Counted from the stretch's first letter, positions 34,911 to 43,935 are shown. The stretch is DNA of 64,000 bases from Streptomyces polyasparticus (GCF_014493765.1 NZ_JACTVJ010000017.1:124001-188000); one strand, 5' to 3'. Notes: a model not told the origin generated them from the sequence alone. Program-made: numbers and translations.

Positions 34911-34974
34911 CTCAGTTGGTTAGAGCAGCTGACTCTTAATCAGCGGGTCCGGGGTTCGAGTCCCTGGCGGCGCA
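34901..34974 (+). tRNA. tRNA-Lys (CTT anticodon)
   Basis: 74 nt; acceptor GCGCCGC/GCGGCGC with discriminator A, anticodon stem GCTGA/TCAGC with loop CTCTTAA (anticodon CTT), T-arm CGGGG TTCGAGT CCCTG. No encoded CCA. Followed by a terminator and a partial duplicate at 35087. Confidence 0.97.
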
Positions 34975-34985
34975 CGCGATATCGA

Positions 34986-35013
34986 AAGGCCCTCCGCTTC
35001 GGCGGGGGGCCTT
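34986..35013 (+). terminator. Terminator of tRNA-Lys
   Basis: Stem AAGGCCCTCCGC / GCGGGGGGCCTT (one wobble) with a stable TTCG tetraloop, 12 bp after the tRNA. Confidence 0.85.
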
Positions 35014-35086
35014 CGTCGTACGGTGAAGTCCGCGCCGCACGAATGGCGGCTGGGGGTCCGGGGGTTATCCCCCGGGTAAATGCAGC

Positions 35087-35166
35087 ATCAGCGGGTCCGG
35101 GGTTCGAGTCCCTGGCGGCGCACGCGATAACGAAAGGCCCTCCGCTTCGGCGGGGGGCCTTCGTCA
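35087..35166 (+). repeat. Direct repeat of the tRNA-Lys 3' half plus terminator
   Basis: About 80 bp copying 34939-35018 with only two differences, displaced by 148 bp. It contains the 3' anticodon stem, variable and T arms, acceptor 3' strand and the whole terminator but no 5' half, so it cannot be a tRNA. This is the pattern left by integration or excision of an element using tRNA-Lys as attachment site; the 68 bp between show no gene. Confidence 0.8.
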
Positions 35167-35176
35167 TACCCGATGC

Positions 35177-35212
35177 ATGAAGGAGGCCCCCCGCTCTGCG
35201 GAGAGCCTTCAT
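35177..35212. terminator. Hairpin between tRNA-Lys duplicate and iclR-type gene
   Basis: ATGAAGG ... CCTTCAT with inner paired GGCCCCCCGC/GCGGAGAGCC. Sits 48 bp past the stop of the minus-strand regulator, so likely ends that transcript and any read-through from the tRNA side. Confidence 0.7.
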
Positions 35213-35260
35213 CGTTTGTCTTCAGACCACACCCCGGCCCCGGAACCCGGCCGGTCGGCC

Positions 35261-36022
35261 TCAGATCGCCAACGACAGCAGAACCGGCGCCGCCCCACGG
35301 TTCAACGTGTCCGCCGCGGCCCGCAGCCGGTGTGCGTGTTCGACCGGCATCGAGAGCGCCAGGCAGCCCACCGCCGCGCCCGCCGTGATCGGGACCGCCG
35401 CGCAGACCGTGCCGACCGCGTACTCCTGGAGGTCCAGGACCGGGACGGTCGGGGGCTGGGCGTCGAGGCGGCTGAACAGCAGCCGCTCGTTGGTGATCGT
35501 GCGGGACGTGAGACGGGCCGGCTTGTGGCGGGACAGATGGTCCCTGCGGCCGTTCATGTCGAGCTGCGTCAGAAGCGACTTGCCGACCGCGCTCGCGTGG
35601 GCCGCGGAGCGGAAGTCCACCCACTCGTTCACCGCGGGGGCCTCGGGGCCGGCCGCGTACTGCATGATGCGGACCTCCCCGTCGACATACCGGCTGATGT
35701 AGACGGCGGCGCCGACCGAGTCGCGCAGCCGGTCGAGCGTGACCTGGAGCTGGTCAGTGATGGCCTGCTGACGGTCGGGCGATGCGGAGCCGAGCCGGGA
35801 GAGCGAGTCCCCGCTGAGGTACGCACCATCGGTGTCCTGCTGGACGTAACCCTCGCGGCGCAGCATGAGCAGCAGCGCGGACAACTGCTTTGCGGGCAGG
35901 CCGGTTTCGCGGGCGATCTGGACATCCGTCACGCCCGCAGCGTGCCGCGCCACGGTTTCAAGCACACGCAAGGCGTGCTGCACCGAGTGGTACGGCGCGG
36001 TCGACTCAGGCTTCAGCGCCAC
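35261..36022 (-). CDS. IclR-family transcriptional regulator
   Basis: 253 residues from the GTG at 36022, chosen because AGGGGGA precedes it; the ATG at 36037 has none. N-terminal winged helix (SVQHALRVLETVARHAAGVTDVQIARETGLPAKQL) and C-terminal effector domain (GKSLLTQL; AVGTVCAAVPITAGAAVGCLALSM). Lies 231 bp downstream of ehuA on the same strand, so likely the regulator of the transporter and neighbouring catabolic genes; ligand unknown. Confidence 0.9.
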   Translation of the reverse strand: MALKPESTAPYHSVQHALRVLETVARHAAGVTDVQIARETGLPAKQLSALLLMLRREGYVQQDTDGAYLSGDSLSRLGSASPDRQQAITDQLQVTLDRLRDSVGAAVYISRYVDGEVRIMQYAAGPEAPAVNEWVDFRSAAHASAVGKSLLTQLDMNGRRDHLSRHKPARLTSRTITNERLLFSRLDAQPPTVPVLDLQEYAVGTVCAAVPITAGAAVGCLALSMPVEHAHRLRAAADTLNRGAAPVLLSLAI

Positions 36023-36253
36023 GGTTTCCCCCTGCATGGACCGGTTCCGGACAGCTGGGCTCCGTACCACGATAGCCGTCAAACGGGTTGCACGGAGGGG
36101 CTGTTGACGAGATTGATGGCGCGCTCCCGGCGGCGGACAGGCCGCCTGTCCAGGAACGCGCCACCCTGGCATATGCCACAGTCACAGGCTGAAGCCACCA
36201 GCTCGGGGAACGTGCCGCTCGCCGGGCTGTTGACGATCACTCACCGAGCGAAG

Positions 36254-37081
36254 TCACAGGACTGCGCTGAGGAATTCCCTCGTACGATCGTGATCAGGAT
36301 CACCGAAGATCTTCTCCGGAGAGCCCGATTCCACGACCTTGCCGCCGTCGAACATCAGGACCTGGTCCGAGATGTCGCGGGCGAAGTTCATCTCGTGGGT
36401 CACGCAGAGCATCGTGATGTCGGTGGTGCGCGCGACGTCCCGCAGGACGTCGAGGACACCGGCCACCAGCTCCGGGTCGAGCGCCGAGGTCACCTCGTCG
36501 AGCAGCAGCACCTGCGGACGCATCGCCAACGCACGGGCGATCGCGACCCGTTGCTGCTGACCGCCCGAGAGCCGCGAGGGGTACTCGTCGCACCGGTCCG
36601 CGAGGCCGACCATGTCGAGCAGCTCGCGGGCGCGCGCCTCGGCCTCGTCCTTGGACAGGCCGAGCACCTGGACCGGGGCCTCCATGATGTTCTGCAGGAC
36701 CTTCATGTTCGGGAAGAGGTTGAACTGCTGGAAGACCATCCCGATGTTCTTGCGGACCTCGCGGATGTGCTTCTCGCCGGCCGGCACCAGCTTGCCGCCG
36801 CGCTCCTCGTGCGTGAGGTAGTCGCCGCCGACCTTGATGGTGCCCTCGTCGGGCTTCACCAGGGTCATGAGCAGCCGCAGGATCGTGGTCTTTCCCGAGC
36901 CGGACGGGCCGATCAGGGTGACGTGCTTGCCCGAGTCCACGGAGAAGCACAGGTTGTCGAGCACCGTGTTGCCTGCGAAGCGCTTGGTGACCTTGTCGAA
37001 GCGGATCAGTTCGCTGCCGTCGACGGCCGGATTGGCGTCGGTGACAGGCGTGTTGGCGGTGTGCGGGGATTCAGCGGACAA
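36254..37081 (-). CDS. ehuA: EhuA-type amino acid/ectoine ABC transporter ATP-binding protein
   Basis: 275 residues. Walker A GPSGSGKTT, Q-loop FQQFNLFPNM, signature LSGGQQQR, Walker B VLLLDEVTSALDPE, switch His in CVTHEMNFARDI. These features match the polar amino acid ATPases of the His/Gln type annotated EhuA. An N-terminal 20-residue extension is specific. Fourth gene of ehuBCDA; start overlaps the ehuD end by 11 bp. Powers uptake of a small zwitterionic compound; ectoine/hydroxyectoine is the family assignment, unproven here. Confidence 0.87.
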   Translation of the reverse strand: MSAESPHTANTPVTDANPAVDGSELIRFDKVTKRFAGNTVLDNLCFSVDSGKHVTLIGPSGSGKTTILRLLMTLVKPDEGTIKVGGDYLTHEERGGKLVPAGEKHIREVRKNIGMVFQQFNLFPNMKVLQNIMEAPVQVLGLSKDEAEARARELLDMVGLADRCDEYPSRLSGGQQQRVAIARALAMRPQVLLLDEVTSALDPELVAGVLDVLRDVARTTDITMLCVTHEMNFARDISDQVLMFDGGKVVESGSPEKIFGDPDHDRTREFLSAVL

Positions 37082-37718
37082 GACGACGCTCCAGGACTCG
37101 GAGAAGAACAGAAGCCGGGTAGGCGATGACGATGAAGGCGAGGCCGACGATGCTGATCGCCTCGAAGGTGAAGGTCTCGTTGCTGAAGCCGCGCGCCTCG
37201 CCGAGCATTTCGAGGGCGCCGATGGCGGCCAGCTGAGGGGATTCCTTCAGCATCACGATCACGTAGTTGCCGAGCGCGGGGATCACGCGGCGCACGGCCT
37301 GCGGCAGGATCACCGCGGTCCAGGTGCGGCGCTTGGGCAGGCTCAGCGCGGTGGCCGCCTCCCACTGCCCCGCGGGCACGCCTTCGATACCGGCGCGGTA
37401 GACCTCGCTCGTATACGTGGAGTAGTGCAGGCCGAGTCCGACGATGCCCGTGACGAGGGGCGACATCGACGGGCCCCACTCGGGCACCACGTAGAAGAGG
37501 AAGAACAGCTGGACGAGCAGCGGGGTGTTGCGGATGAACTCCGTGAACGCCGCGACGGGCCAGCGGACCCAGCGGGTCGGGGAGCGCAGCGCGATCGCCC
37601 AGATGAGGCCGAGCACGAAGGCGATGACCGCACCGCCGGCCAGGGCCTGCAGGGTGACGAGGACGCCGTCCCAGAACCTCGGCATGAAGGCGTCCACGTT
37701 GGACCAGTCCCAGTTCAC
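37071..37718 (-). CDS. ehuD: EhuD-type ABC transporter permease
   Basis: 215 residues, opening MNWDWSNVDAFMPRFWDGVL as in annotated EhuD proteins. His/Glu/Gln-type permease with about five helices, TEFIRNTPLLVQLFFLFY and the ATPase-contact loop QWEAATALSLPKRRTWTAVILPQAVRRVIPAL. Overlaps ehuC by 4 bases. Pairs with EhuC. Confidence 0.88.
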   Translation of the reverse strand: MNWDWSNVDAFMPRFWDGVLVTLQALAGGAVIAFVLGLIWAIALRSPTRWVRWPVAAFTEFIRNTPLLVQLFFLFYVVPEWGPSMSPLVTGIVGLGLHYSTYTSEVYRAGIEGVPAGQWEAATALSLPKRRTWTAVILPQAVRRVIPALGNYVIVMLKESPQLAAIGALEMLGEARGFSNETFTFEAISIVGLAFIVIAYPASVLLRVLERRLVR

Positions 37719-38458
37719 TTGGCACCCCCGGTACCCGCCGTGCCGGTCACGGCGTCGATGGACGAGCGCGAGCGCAGCCCGCCGAACAGGCCAGTCTTCT
37801 CCGGGGCCTGGCCGATCTTGGCCTTGGCGCGGCGCTCGAGGAGGCGCATCCCGCGGGTGAGCAGGAAGGCGAGGACGAAGTACAGGACCAGCAGAAGCGT
37901 GTAGATCGGGGCGCTCTCGCCCTTGACCAGGCGCAGCAGATTGCCGGAGAAGGTCATGTCGGCGACCGTGATCAGCGAGATCAGGGAGGTGCCCTTGAGC
38001 AGCTCGATCAGGAGGTTGTTGAACGGCGGCAGCATCTCGGGCCAGGCCTGCGGGATCTCGATCCGGCGAAGGCGCTGGATCCGCGTGAAGTTGAGGGCGA
38101 TGCCCGCCTCGCGCTGGGCTGCCGGGACGGCGGCGAGCGCGCCGCGGACGATCTCGGATCCGTACGCCCCGTAGGTCAGACCGAGCGCGAGAACGCCCGC
38201 GGCCATTCCGTAGAACTGGATATGGAAGAGCATCGGGACCGTGAAGGCGATCCAGAACATGAAGACCAGCGAGGAGGTCGAGCGGAAGATCTCGAAGTAG
38301 GCACCGGCGAGGATCCGCACGATACGGCTGGGCGCGGCGCGCAGGACGCCGACGACGAAGGAGACGACGAAGGCGAGCGCGGCGCTGAAGAAGGTCACCT
38401 GGAGGGTGATCCAGATGCCGGGCAGGAACCAGTTCTCGAAGAACGCTCCGGTCATCAT
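37715..38458 (-). CDS. ehuC: EhuC-type ABC transporter permease
   Basis: 247 residues. Five or so helices; EIFRSTSSLVFMFWIAF and loop AAQREAGIALNFTRIQRLRRIEIPQAWPEMLPPFNN identify a polar amino acid permease of EhuC type. The start overlaps the ehuB stop by 4 bases. A 30-residue Ser/Gly-rich cytoplasmic tail extends past the last helix. Confidence 0.88.
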   Translation of the reverse strand: MMTGAFFENWFLPGIWITLQVTFFSAALAFVVSFVVGVLRAAPSRIVRILAGAYFEIFRSTSSLVFMFWIAFTVPMLFHIQFYGMAAGVLALGLTYGAYGSEIVRGALAAVPAAQREAGIALNFTRIQRLRRIEIPQAWPEMLPPFNNLLIELLKGTSLISLITVADMTFSGNLLRLVKGESAPIYTLLLVLYFVLAFLLTRGMRLLERRAKAKIGQAPEKTGLFGGLRSRSSIDAVTGTAGTGGAK

Positions 38459-39411
38459 GCGGAGGCTCCCTTCCCGTACGCGTCGGGGCAGAGATCCTCG
38501 ACCGTGAGGTCGGTCATCTCCTCCTTGGTGAACCCGAAGGGCTGCACCACGCGCAGGAGTTCGCCGCTCTTCTTCATCTTGTGGAGCTCTTCGTTGAAGG
38601 CGTCCCGCAGACGCTTCTCGGAGAGCCGGAAGGCGAATCCGCCCGCGCCGTAGGCCGGTTCGCCCTCGACCATCGGCTGGAAGGGCTCGGTCGCCTCCAC
38701 GCCCGACTTGCCCTTGACCACGCCCTTCACGGTGACGTTGGTTCCGGCGAAGGCGTCGGCGCGGCCCTGGCGTACGGCGTCGAGGCCGGCCACCTGGTCG
38801 GGCAGCACCATGACTTCCTTGACCCCGGCGGCCTTCGCGTAGTCGATCTCCGCATAGGCCGTGCCGCTGGCGAGCTTCAGGCCCTTCTTCGCGATGTCCT
38901 CGTATCCCTTGATGCCGTGCGGGTTGCCGGCCTTGACGATGAAGGCGTCCTTCATCAGGTAGTCGGGGTCGGAGAAGAGGACTTCCTCGCAGCGGACCGG
39001 GTTGATGTACATGCCGGCCGAGACCACGTCGAACTGGTGGGCCTGGGTCAGCCCCGGGATCAGCGCCCCGAACTCCGTCGGCACCGCCACGACGTTCGGT
39101 ATCCCGAGCCGCGGGAAGATCACCTTGGCGATCGCGGGTGCTTCGCCGGTGACCTCACCGTCCTCGTCGATGTAGCCGAAAGGGACCTCGCCGGCGACAC
39201 CGATCCGTACTTTTCCGGCATCCCGTAGCCGGTCGAGCAGGTCACCGCCCTCGATCTTTCCCTCCGCCGGCACGCGGGTGCAGGCGGTCGTGGCGCCGAG
39301 CGCACCGAGCGCCGCGGCGCCCGCGAGCAGCGAGCGACGGCGGACGCGGTGACGGGTGAGCACCCCGGTGTCCGTGTTCTTCCCATGGTCGTTCCCAAGT
39401 GGTGGAGCCAT
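38455..39411 (-). CDS. ehuB: EhuB-type substrate-binding protein, Tat-type signal
   Basis: 318 residues from the ATG at 39411; starts are uncertain because no strong ribosome site is seen. Signal region RHRVRRRSLLAGAAALGALG has a Tat-like RRRSLLA and a weak lipobox ending at Cys (TTAC), so probably a membrane-anchored lipoprotein. Binding domain family 3: VRIGVAGEVPFGYIDEDGEV, FDVVSAGMYINPVRCEEVLFS, GRADAFAGTNVTV, all typical of EhuB. First gene of the operon; divergent from the DUF3830 gene. Confidence 0.85.
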   Translation of the reverse strand: MAPPLGNDHGKNTDTGVLTRHRVRRRSLLAGAAALGALGATTACTRVPAEGKIEGGDLLDRLRDAGKVRIGVAGEVPFGYIDEDGEVTGEAPAIAKVIFPRLGIPNVVAVPTEFGALIPGLTQAHQFDVVSAGMYINPVRCEEVLFSDPDYLMKDAFIVKAGNPHGIKGYEDIAKKGLKLASGTAYAEIDYAKAAGVKEVMVLPDQVAGLDAVRQGRADAFAGTNVTVKGVVKGKSGVEATEPFQPMVEGEPAYGAGGFAFRLSEKRLRDAFNEELHKMKKSGELLRVVQPFGFTKEEMTDLTVEDLCPDAYGKGASA

Positions 39412-39542
39412 GGCCGCGCGGCTACCCGAAGTCATTCGAGATATGCCGATCAATTTTCGCCAGACAGCCAGCAGCCCCGATGCGGATCGGGTGTTCTCAC
39501 TTATGCACAAGGCGGTGTTGACCACGACGGGACGATGAACAG

Positions 39543-40040
39543 ATGACGGCACAGACAGAACGCCACATCGAAGTCGCCCTGGACAAGCGCGGTGTCCGCT
39601 GCACCGCCCGGCTCCTGACCGAGAAGGCCCCCCTGACCTGCGCGGCCGTCTGGGACGCGCTGCCACTCGGGTCGCCCGTGTATCACGCCAAATACGCCCG
39701 CAACGAGATCTACGCCCTTTTCCCCGCCTTCGCCGAAAAGGAGCCGCCGCTCGAGAATCCCACGGTGACTCCGATTCCCGGCGACCTGTGCTATTTCACC
39801 TTTTCCGATACGGAATTGGGGACAAGTGCGTATGGATACGACACGGAACAGCGCGGCACGGTCGTCGATCTCGCCCTCTTCTACGAACGCAACAATCTGC
39901 TGCTCAACGGCGATGTCGGCTGGGTGCCGGGCATCGTCTGGGGGGAGATCACCGAGGGTCTCGACCGCATGGCGGAGGCCTGCCAGGACCTGTGGCGGGC
40001 GGGCGCGGTCGGCGAGACCCTGAGCTTCCGGCGGCTGTGA
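39543..40040 (+). CDS. DUF3830 family protein
   Basis: 165 residues; cyclophilin-like/DUF3830 proteins are small beta-barrels with a conserved KAPLTCAAVWDALPL and HAKYARNEIYALFP, both present. Family members sit beside Ehu-like transporters, maleate-isomerase-type enzymes and amidases, as here, and are thought to act in the same catabolic pathway, but the reaction is unknown. Divergent from ehuB with 131 bp between. Confidence 0.85.
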   Translation: MTAQTERHIEVALDKRGVRCTARLLTEKAPLTCAAVWDALPLGSPVYHAKYARNEIYALFPAFAEKEPPLENPTVTPIPGDLCYFTFSDTELGTSAYGYDTEQRGTVVDLALFYERNNLLLNGDVGWVPGIVWGEITEGLDRMAEACQDLWRAGAVGETLSFRRL

Positions 40041-40115
40041 CTCCCGCTGTCGCGGGCGTGCGTGATCGACCTCACGGGAACCCCTGGCGCGTGGCCGCTC
40101 GTCCCCACCTCCACC

Positions 40116-40934
40116 ATGGTCGACTTCAGCGAGCACCACCTGCCGGGGCCCCGGCCCCCGTTCGTCCGCCAGCTGCTCGGTTTCGCCTGGATCCAGACCC
40201 GGGCCTGCGCGTTCGCCATCGCGCTGCTCTCCGGGGTCGCGGCCTCCGCTCTGCTGCCGGGCCTCCCGGTCGCGCGCTACGACCTGCTGCTCGTCTACGG
40301 CGTGCTGCTGACGCTGCTGTTCTGGGCGCGCGGCTGGGAGACCGGACGGGACCTCGCCGTGATCGCCGTCTGCCACGCCATCGGCCTTGCCTTCGAGTGG
40401 GTGAAGGTCTCCCTCGGCTCGTGGAGCTACCCGGAGCCGGCGGTTCTGAAGTTCGCCGGGGTCCCGCTGTACGGCGGCTTCCTGTACGCGGCCGTCGGCA
40501 GTTACGTCTGCCGCGCCTGGCACTTGTTCGACCTCGGCCTGGAGCGCTACCGGCCGAGGCCGACCGCCGTGGTGGCCGCGGCCGTGTACCTCAACTTCTT
40601 CACGCACCACTGGCTGCCGGACGCCCGCTGGCCGCTCGCCGCCGCCCTGCTGGCCGTCACGGCGGGCACCTGGGTGCATTTCACGGTGCGCGGGGTGCGC
40701 CGGTGGATGCCCCTCGCGCTGTCGTTCGTGCTGATCGGCTTCTTCCTGTGGGTGGCGGAGAACCTCGCCACGTACGCGGGCGCCTGGCGCTATCCGAACC
40801 AGCTCAACGGCTGGCAGCCGGTCGCACTGCACAAGTTCGGCGCCTGGGCCCTGCTCATCAGCATCACCTTCGTCCTGGCACAGGCCGCGAGGACGAAGGC
40901 GGGGGCCCTCAAGCCGGACCGCCCGCGTTCCTGA
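40116..40934 (+). CDS. DUF817 family integral membrane protein
   Basis: 272 residues from ATG 40116; a GTG at 40062 would add 18 residues and neither has a clear ribosome site. Seven to eight hydrophobic segments; family-like WARGWETGRDL, CHAIGLAFEWVKVSLGSWSYPEP and FFTHHWLPDARWPL, with conserved His and Glu/Asp in or near membrane. Family DUF817 has no proven function. Follows DUF3830 on the same strand; overlaps the convergent MarR gene by 26 bp. Confidence 0.8.
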   Translation: MVDFSEHHLPGPRPPFVRQLLGFAWIQTRACAFAIALLSGVAASALLPGLPVARYDLLLVYGVLLTLLFWARGWETGRDLAVIAVCHAIGLAFEWVKVSLGSWSYPEPAVLKFAGVPLYGGFLYAAVGSYVCRAWHLFDLGLERYRPRPTAVVAAAVYLNFFTHHWLPDARWPLAAALLAVTAGTWVHFTVRGVRRWMPLALSFVLIGFFLWVAENLATYAGAWRYPNQLNGWQPVALHKFGAWALLISITFVLAQAARTKAGALKPDRPRS

Positions 40935-41376
40935 TCAGCTGCCGCAGGACCTTCACCGTGGTCACGTAGTCCGCGTCGTCGACGCCCGCGTGCAGGGCGT
41001 CGCGGATCGCGGGGGCGTTGCGCTTGAGTTCGACGCGGGTCCGCTCCCCGAGTTCGGTCAGCCACAGCCGGTCGTCAGCGTCCCGCGACAGCCAGCCGCG
41101 CTCCACGAGCACCTCGGCCTGCGCGGCGAGATCGTCCTCGCGCCGGAGGTAGGACGCCATGGCCGCTTCGAGTTCGGCAAGGGTCATGCCCCGGCCGTCG
41201 GGCGAGATGTCGTGCACCGAGAGGTTGCGCAGCAGCCAGTACTGCGGCTGGGTGCAGCCCTGTTCGGCCAGCCGGGCGCGGATGTACGCGATCGTCGCCT
41301 CGTAGGCGAGGCCGGTCCAGTACGCGACGGGCTGCGCGGCGAGCTCGGCGTCGGACATCTCCTGGGTGGTGGTCAT
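40909..41376 (-). CDS. MarR-like winged-helix protein
   Basis: 155 residues; ATG at 41376 after AGGAGGGG. Helical N-terminus (WTGLAYEATIAYIRARLAEQGCTQPQYWLLRNLSV), then a wing region LVERGWLSRDADDRLWLTELGERTRVELKRNAP, as in actinobacterial MarR-type regulators. Could control the amidase gene behind which it lies; no operator recognised. Confidence 0.82.
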   Translation of the reverse strand: MTTTQEMSDAELAAQPVAYWTGLAYEATIAYIRARLAEQGCTQPQYWLLRNLSVHDISPDGRGMTLAELEAAMASYLRREDDLAAQAEVLVERGWLSRDADDRLWLTELGERTRVELKRNAPAIRDALHAGVDDADYVTTVKVLRQLIRNAGGPA

Positions 41377-41430
41377 GGCCGTCCCCTCCTGGCGTTCGGC
41401 CTGCGCTCTTGTGCAGGCCGTAAGGGGAAC

Positions 41431-42867
41431 CTAGAACCTCAAGTGCGCTTGAGGGCAAGCGCGTTGCGGGCCGTCACATCCCGGCGCCGGAATGTCCGCC
41501 ACCCCCGCCCCGTACAGCGCCTGCGCCGCCCGCAGGACCAGGGCGTCCCGGTGGCGGGCCGCGACCAGCTGGACGCCGATCGGCAGGCCGTCGGCGTCCA
41601 CTCCGCAGGGGACGGTGGCGGCGGGCTGCTGGGTGAGGTTGAAGGGGTAGGTGAAGGGGGTCCAGCCGGTCCAGCGGCCGCGGCCGGAGGGGGTTTCGCG
41701 GCCGGCCTCGAAGGCGGTGAGCGGCAGGGTCGGCGTGACAAGCAGGTCGTACGTGGCGTGGAAGCGGCCCATGCGGCGGCCCAGATCCATCCGGAGGTCG
41801 ACCGCGGCGAGGTAGTCGAGGGCGCTGTAGCGGGCGCCGCGTGCGGCGATCTCGCGCAGGCCCGGGTCGAGCCGCTCCCGCTGCTCCTTGCCGTACGGCT
41901 GGGTGACGCGGGCGGCCCCGGCGAACCACAGGGTGTGGAAGGCCTCGACCGGATCGCTGAAGTCGGGGTCCATCTCCGCGACGTACGCGCCGAGTTGGGC
42001 GAGCTTCTCCACTGCCCTGCGGACCGCGGCGGCGACCTGCGGGGCGACGGCCACCTGGCCGCCGAAGGACGGCGAGTAGGCGACGCGCAACCCGCGCACC
42101 CCGTCGTCGAGCCCCTCACGGAAGGAGCCCGCAACCGGCCCGAGCCCGGACCAGTCGCGGTGGTCGCCGCCACTGATCACGTCCATGACCAGGGCCGCGT
42201 CGGCGGCGTCCCGGGTCATCGGGCCCACGTGCGCGAGCGTGCCGAAGGCGCTGGACGGATAGAGCGGCACCCGCCCGTACGTGGGCTTGAGCGCGAAGAT
42301 CCCGCAGAAGGCGCCGGGTATCCGGACGCTGCCGCCGCCGTCCGTGCCGAGCGCCACAGGACCCGCCCCCAGCGCCACGGCCGCCGCGGCGCCCCCGCTG
42401 GAGCCGCCGGCGGTGCGCGACGGGTCGTACGGGTTGCGGGTGATGCCCGACAGCGGGCTGTCGGTGACGCCCTTCCAGCCGTACTCGGGCGTGGTGGTCT
42501 TGCCGAGGAAGACGGCCCCGTGCTCGCGCAGCCGGGCCACGGACGGCGCGTCCTCGTCCCAAGTGCCTTCCGTACGCGTGTTCTTGGAGCCGCGCAGGGT
42601 CGGTCCGCCGCGCATCAGGAGGATGTCCTTCACCGATACGGGCACGCCGTCGAGCAGGCCTGCGGGCTCGCCGCGCCGCCAGCGTTCCTCGGACTGCGCG
42701 GCCTGCGCGAGGGCGGTTTCGGAGTCGACGCGGACGAACGCGTTGACGGCGGGCTCGGTCTCCTCGATCCGGGCGAGCGCCGCCCGGGTCACGTCGACCG
42801 GGCTCAACTCCCCCTTGCCGTATGCCGCGACGAGTTGTACGGCCGTGAGGTCACCGAGCTCGGTCAT
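41431..42867 (-). CDS. Amidase (amidase-signature family)
   Basis: 478 residues; ATG at 42867 after AAGGGGAG. Catalytic Lys in PVSVKDILL, the Gly/Ser signature GGSSGGAAAAVALGAG with cis-Ser and the nucleophile in TDGGGSVRIPGAF. Hydrolyses an amide to acid plus ammonia or amine; cytoplasmic. Location among Ehu transporter, DUF3830 and hydroxyacid dehydrogenase suggests it acts on the imported compound or an intermediate. Specificity unknown. Confidence 0.92.
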   Translation of the reverse strand: MTELGDLTAVQLVAAYGKGELSPVDVTRAALARIEETEPAVNAFVRVDSETALAQAAQSEERWRRGEPAGLLDGVPVSVKDILLMRGGPTLRGSKNTRTEGTWDEDAPSVARLREHGAVFLGKTTTPEYGWKGVTDSPLSGITRNPYDPSRTAGGSSGGAAAAVALGAGPVALGTDGGGSVRIPGAFCGIFALKPTYGRVPLYPSSAFGTLAHVGPMTRDAADAALVMDVISGGDHRDWSGLGPVAGSFREGLDDGVRGLRVAYSPSFGGQVAVAPQVAAAVRRAVEKLAQLGAYVAEMDPDFSDPVEAFHTLWFAGAARVTQPYGKEQRERLDPGLREIAARGARYSALDYLAAVDLRMDLGRRMGRFHATYDLLVTPTLPLTAFEAGRETPSGRGRWTGWTPFTYPFNLTQQPAATVPCGVDADGLPIGVQLVAARHRDALVLRAAQALYGAGVADIPAPGCDGPQRACPQAHLRF

Positions 42868-42915
42868 ACGCGCTCCCCTTGCGTCTGGCGGTCAGCGTCC
42901 AGTCACTCCTGGCGC

Positions 42916-43935
42916 TCAGTGTCCGGGCACATACCCACGTTTCTTGTCGATCACGTTCTTCAGCGGCTTCCCCGCCACCCAGCGCTCGTACAAGTCGACG
43001 AACTGGAGCGCCAGTTCATCGCGCCAGCCGATGATGTCGCCGCTCATGTGCGGGGAGACGATCAGGCCGGGGACCTCCCACAGCGGGCTGTCCGCGGGCA
43101 GCGGCTCGCGGTCGAAGACGTCCAGGGCGGCGCCCGCGATCCAGCGCCGGCCGAGCGCCTCCACCAGGTCGTCCTCGACCACCAGGGGCCCGCGGCCCAC
43201 GTTGATGAAGTGCGCGGAGGGCTGCATCACGCCGAACCGCCGGGTGTCGAACATGCCGCGTGTGGACTCCGTGAGCGGCGCCGCGCACACCACCCAGTCG
43301 GCGTGCGCGAGCAGCCGGTCGAGGTCTCCGGGGCCGTGGATCCCGGTGCGCGGGGTGCGGCCGACGACGGCCGCCTGGATGCCGAGTGCCTTGAGGCTGC
43401 GGGCGATGGCGCGCCCGATCGGCCCGGAGCCCACCACGCAGGCCCGGGTACCGCCCACCCGCCGGGTCTCGCGGTGCCGCCACTCGCGGCGGCTCTGCAG
43501 ATCGAGGGTGCGCGGCAGGTCCTTGGCGAAGGCGAGGACGAGCCCGGCCACATACTCGGCGATCGGCTCGTCGAAGATGCCCCGGGCATTGGTGACCATC
43601 GTGTCGGAGGCGACCAGTTCGGGGCTCATCAGATGGTCGGCGCCCGCGCTCGCGGTGTGCACCCAGACCGGCCGCGGCCCCTCGCCCGGCCAGGCGCTGC
43701 GCAGCGCTTGCGAGTGGAAGTCCCAGACCAGGAGGACATCCGCCTCGGGCAGGTGCTCGGCGAGCTTCGCCTCGTCGGTGTGCACGATGCGGGCGCGTCC
43801 GGTGAGCTTGCCGAGGCGCGGCGGCGGGTCCGCGTCGAGCACCAAGAGCGTGGGGCGCGTCGCGCGCGACCGGCCGGACACGGCGGGGAAACCGTTCTGC
43901 AATGCGGGCCCGCTTCCCTGGAGTTGGCGTGGCAT
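42916..43935 (-). CDS. D-2-hydroxyacid dehydrogenase family protein
   Basis: 339 residues from the ATG at 43935 (weak ribosome site; shorter starts at 43881 possible). NAD-binding Rossmann motif VVGSGPIGRAIARSLKALG, catalytic Arg in NVGRGPLV, Glu in ALDVFDREPLP and His in SPHMSGD. Reduces a 2-oxoacid or oxidises a D-2-hydroxyacid. Same strand as and 48 bp after the amidase's upstream side, so the two may form one transcript with this gene first. Confidence 0.85.
   Translation of the reverse strand: MPRQLQGSGPALQNGFPAVSGRSRATRPTLLVLDADPPPRLGKLTGRARIVHTDEAKLAEHLPEADVLLVWDFHSQALRSAWPGEGPRPVWVHTASAGADHLMSPELVASDTMVTNARGIFDEPIAEYVAGLVLAFAKDLPRTLDLQSRREWRHRETRRVGGTRACVVGSGPIGRAIARSLKALGIQAAVVGRTPRTGIHGPGDLDRLLAHADWVVCAAPLTESTRGMFDTRRFGVMQPSAHFINVGRGPLVVEDDLVEALGRRWIAGAALDVFDREPLPADSPLWEVPGLIVSPHMSGDIIGWRDELALQFVDLYERWVAGKPLKNVIDKKRGYVPGH

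Noticed and set aside
35087-35124. Second tRNA-Lys gene
   Set aside because: Only the 3' half is present; no D-arm, 5' anticodon stem or 5' acceptor strand upstream.
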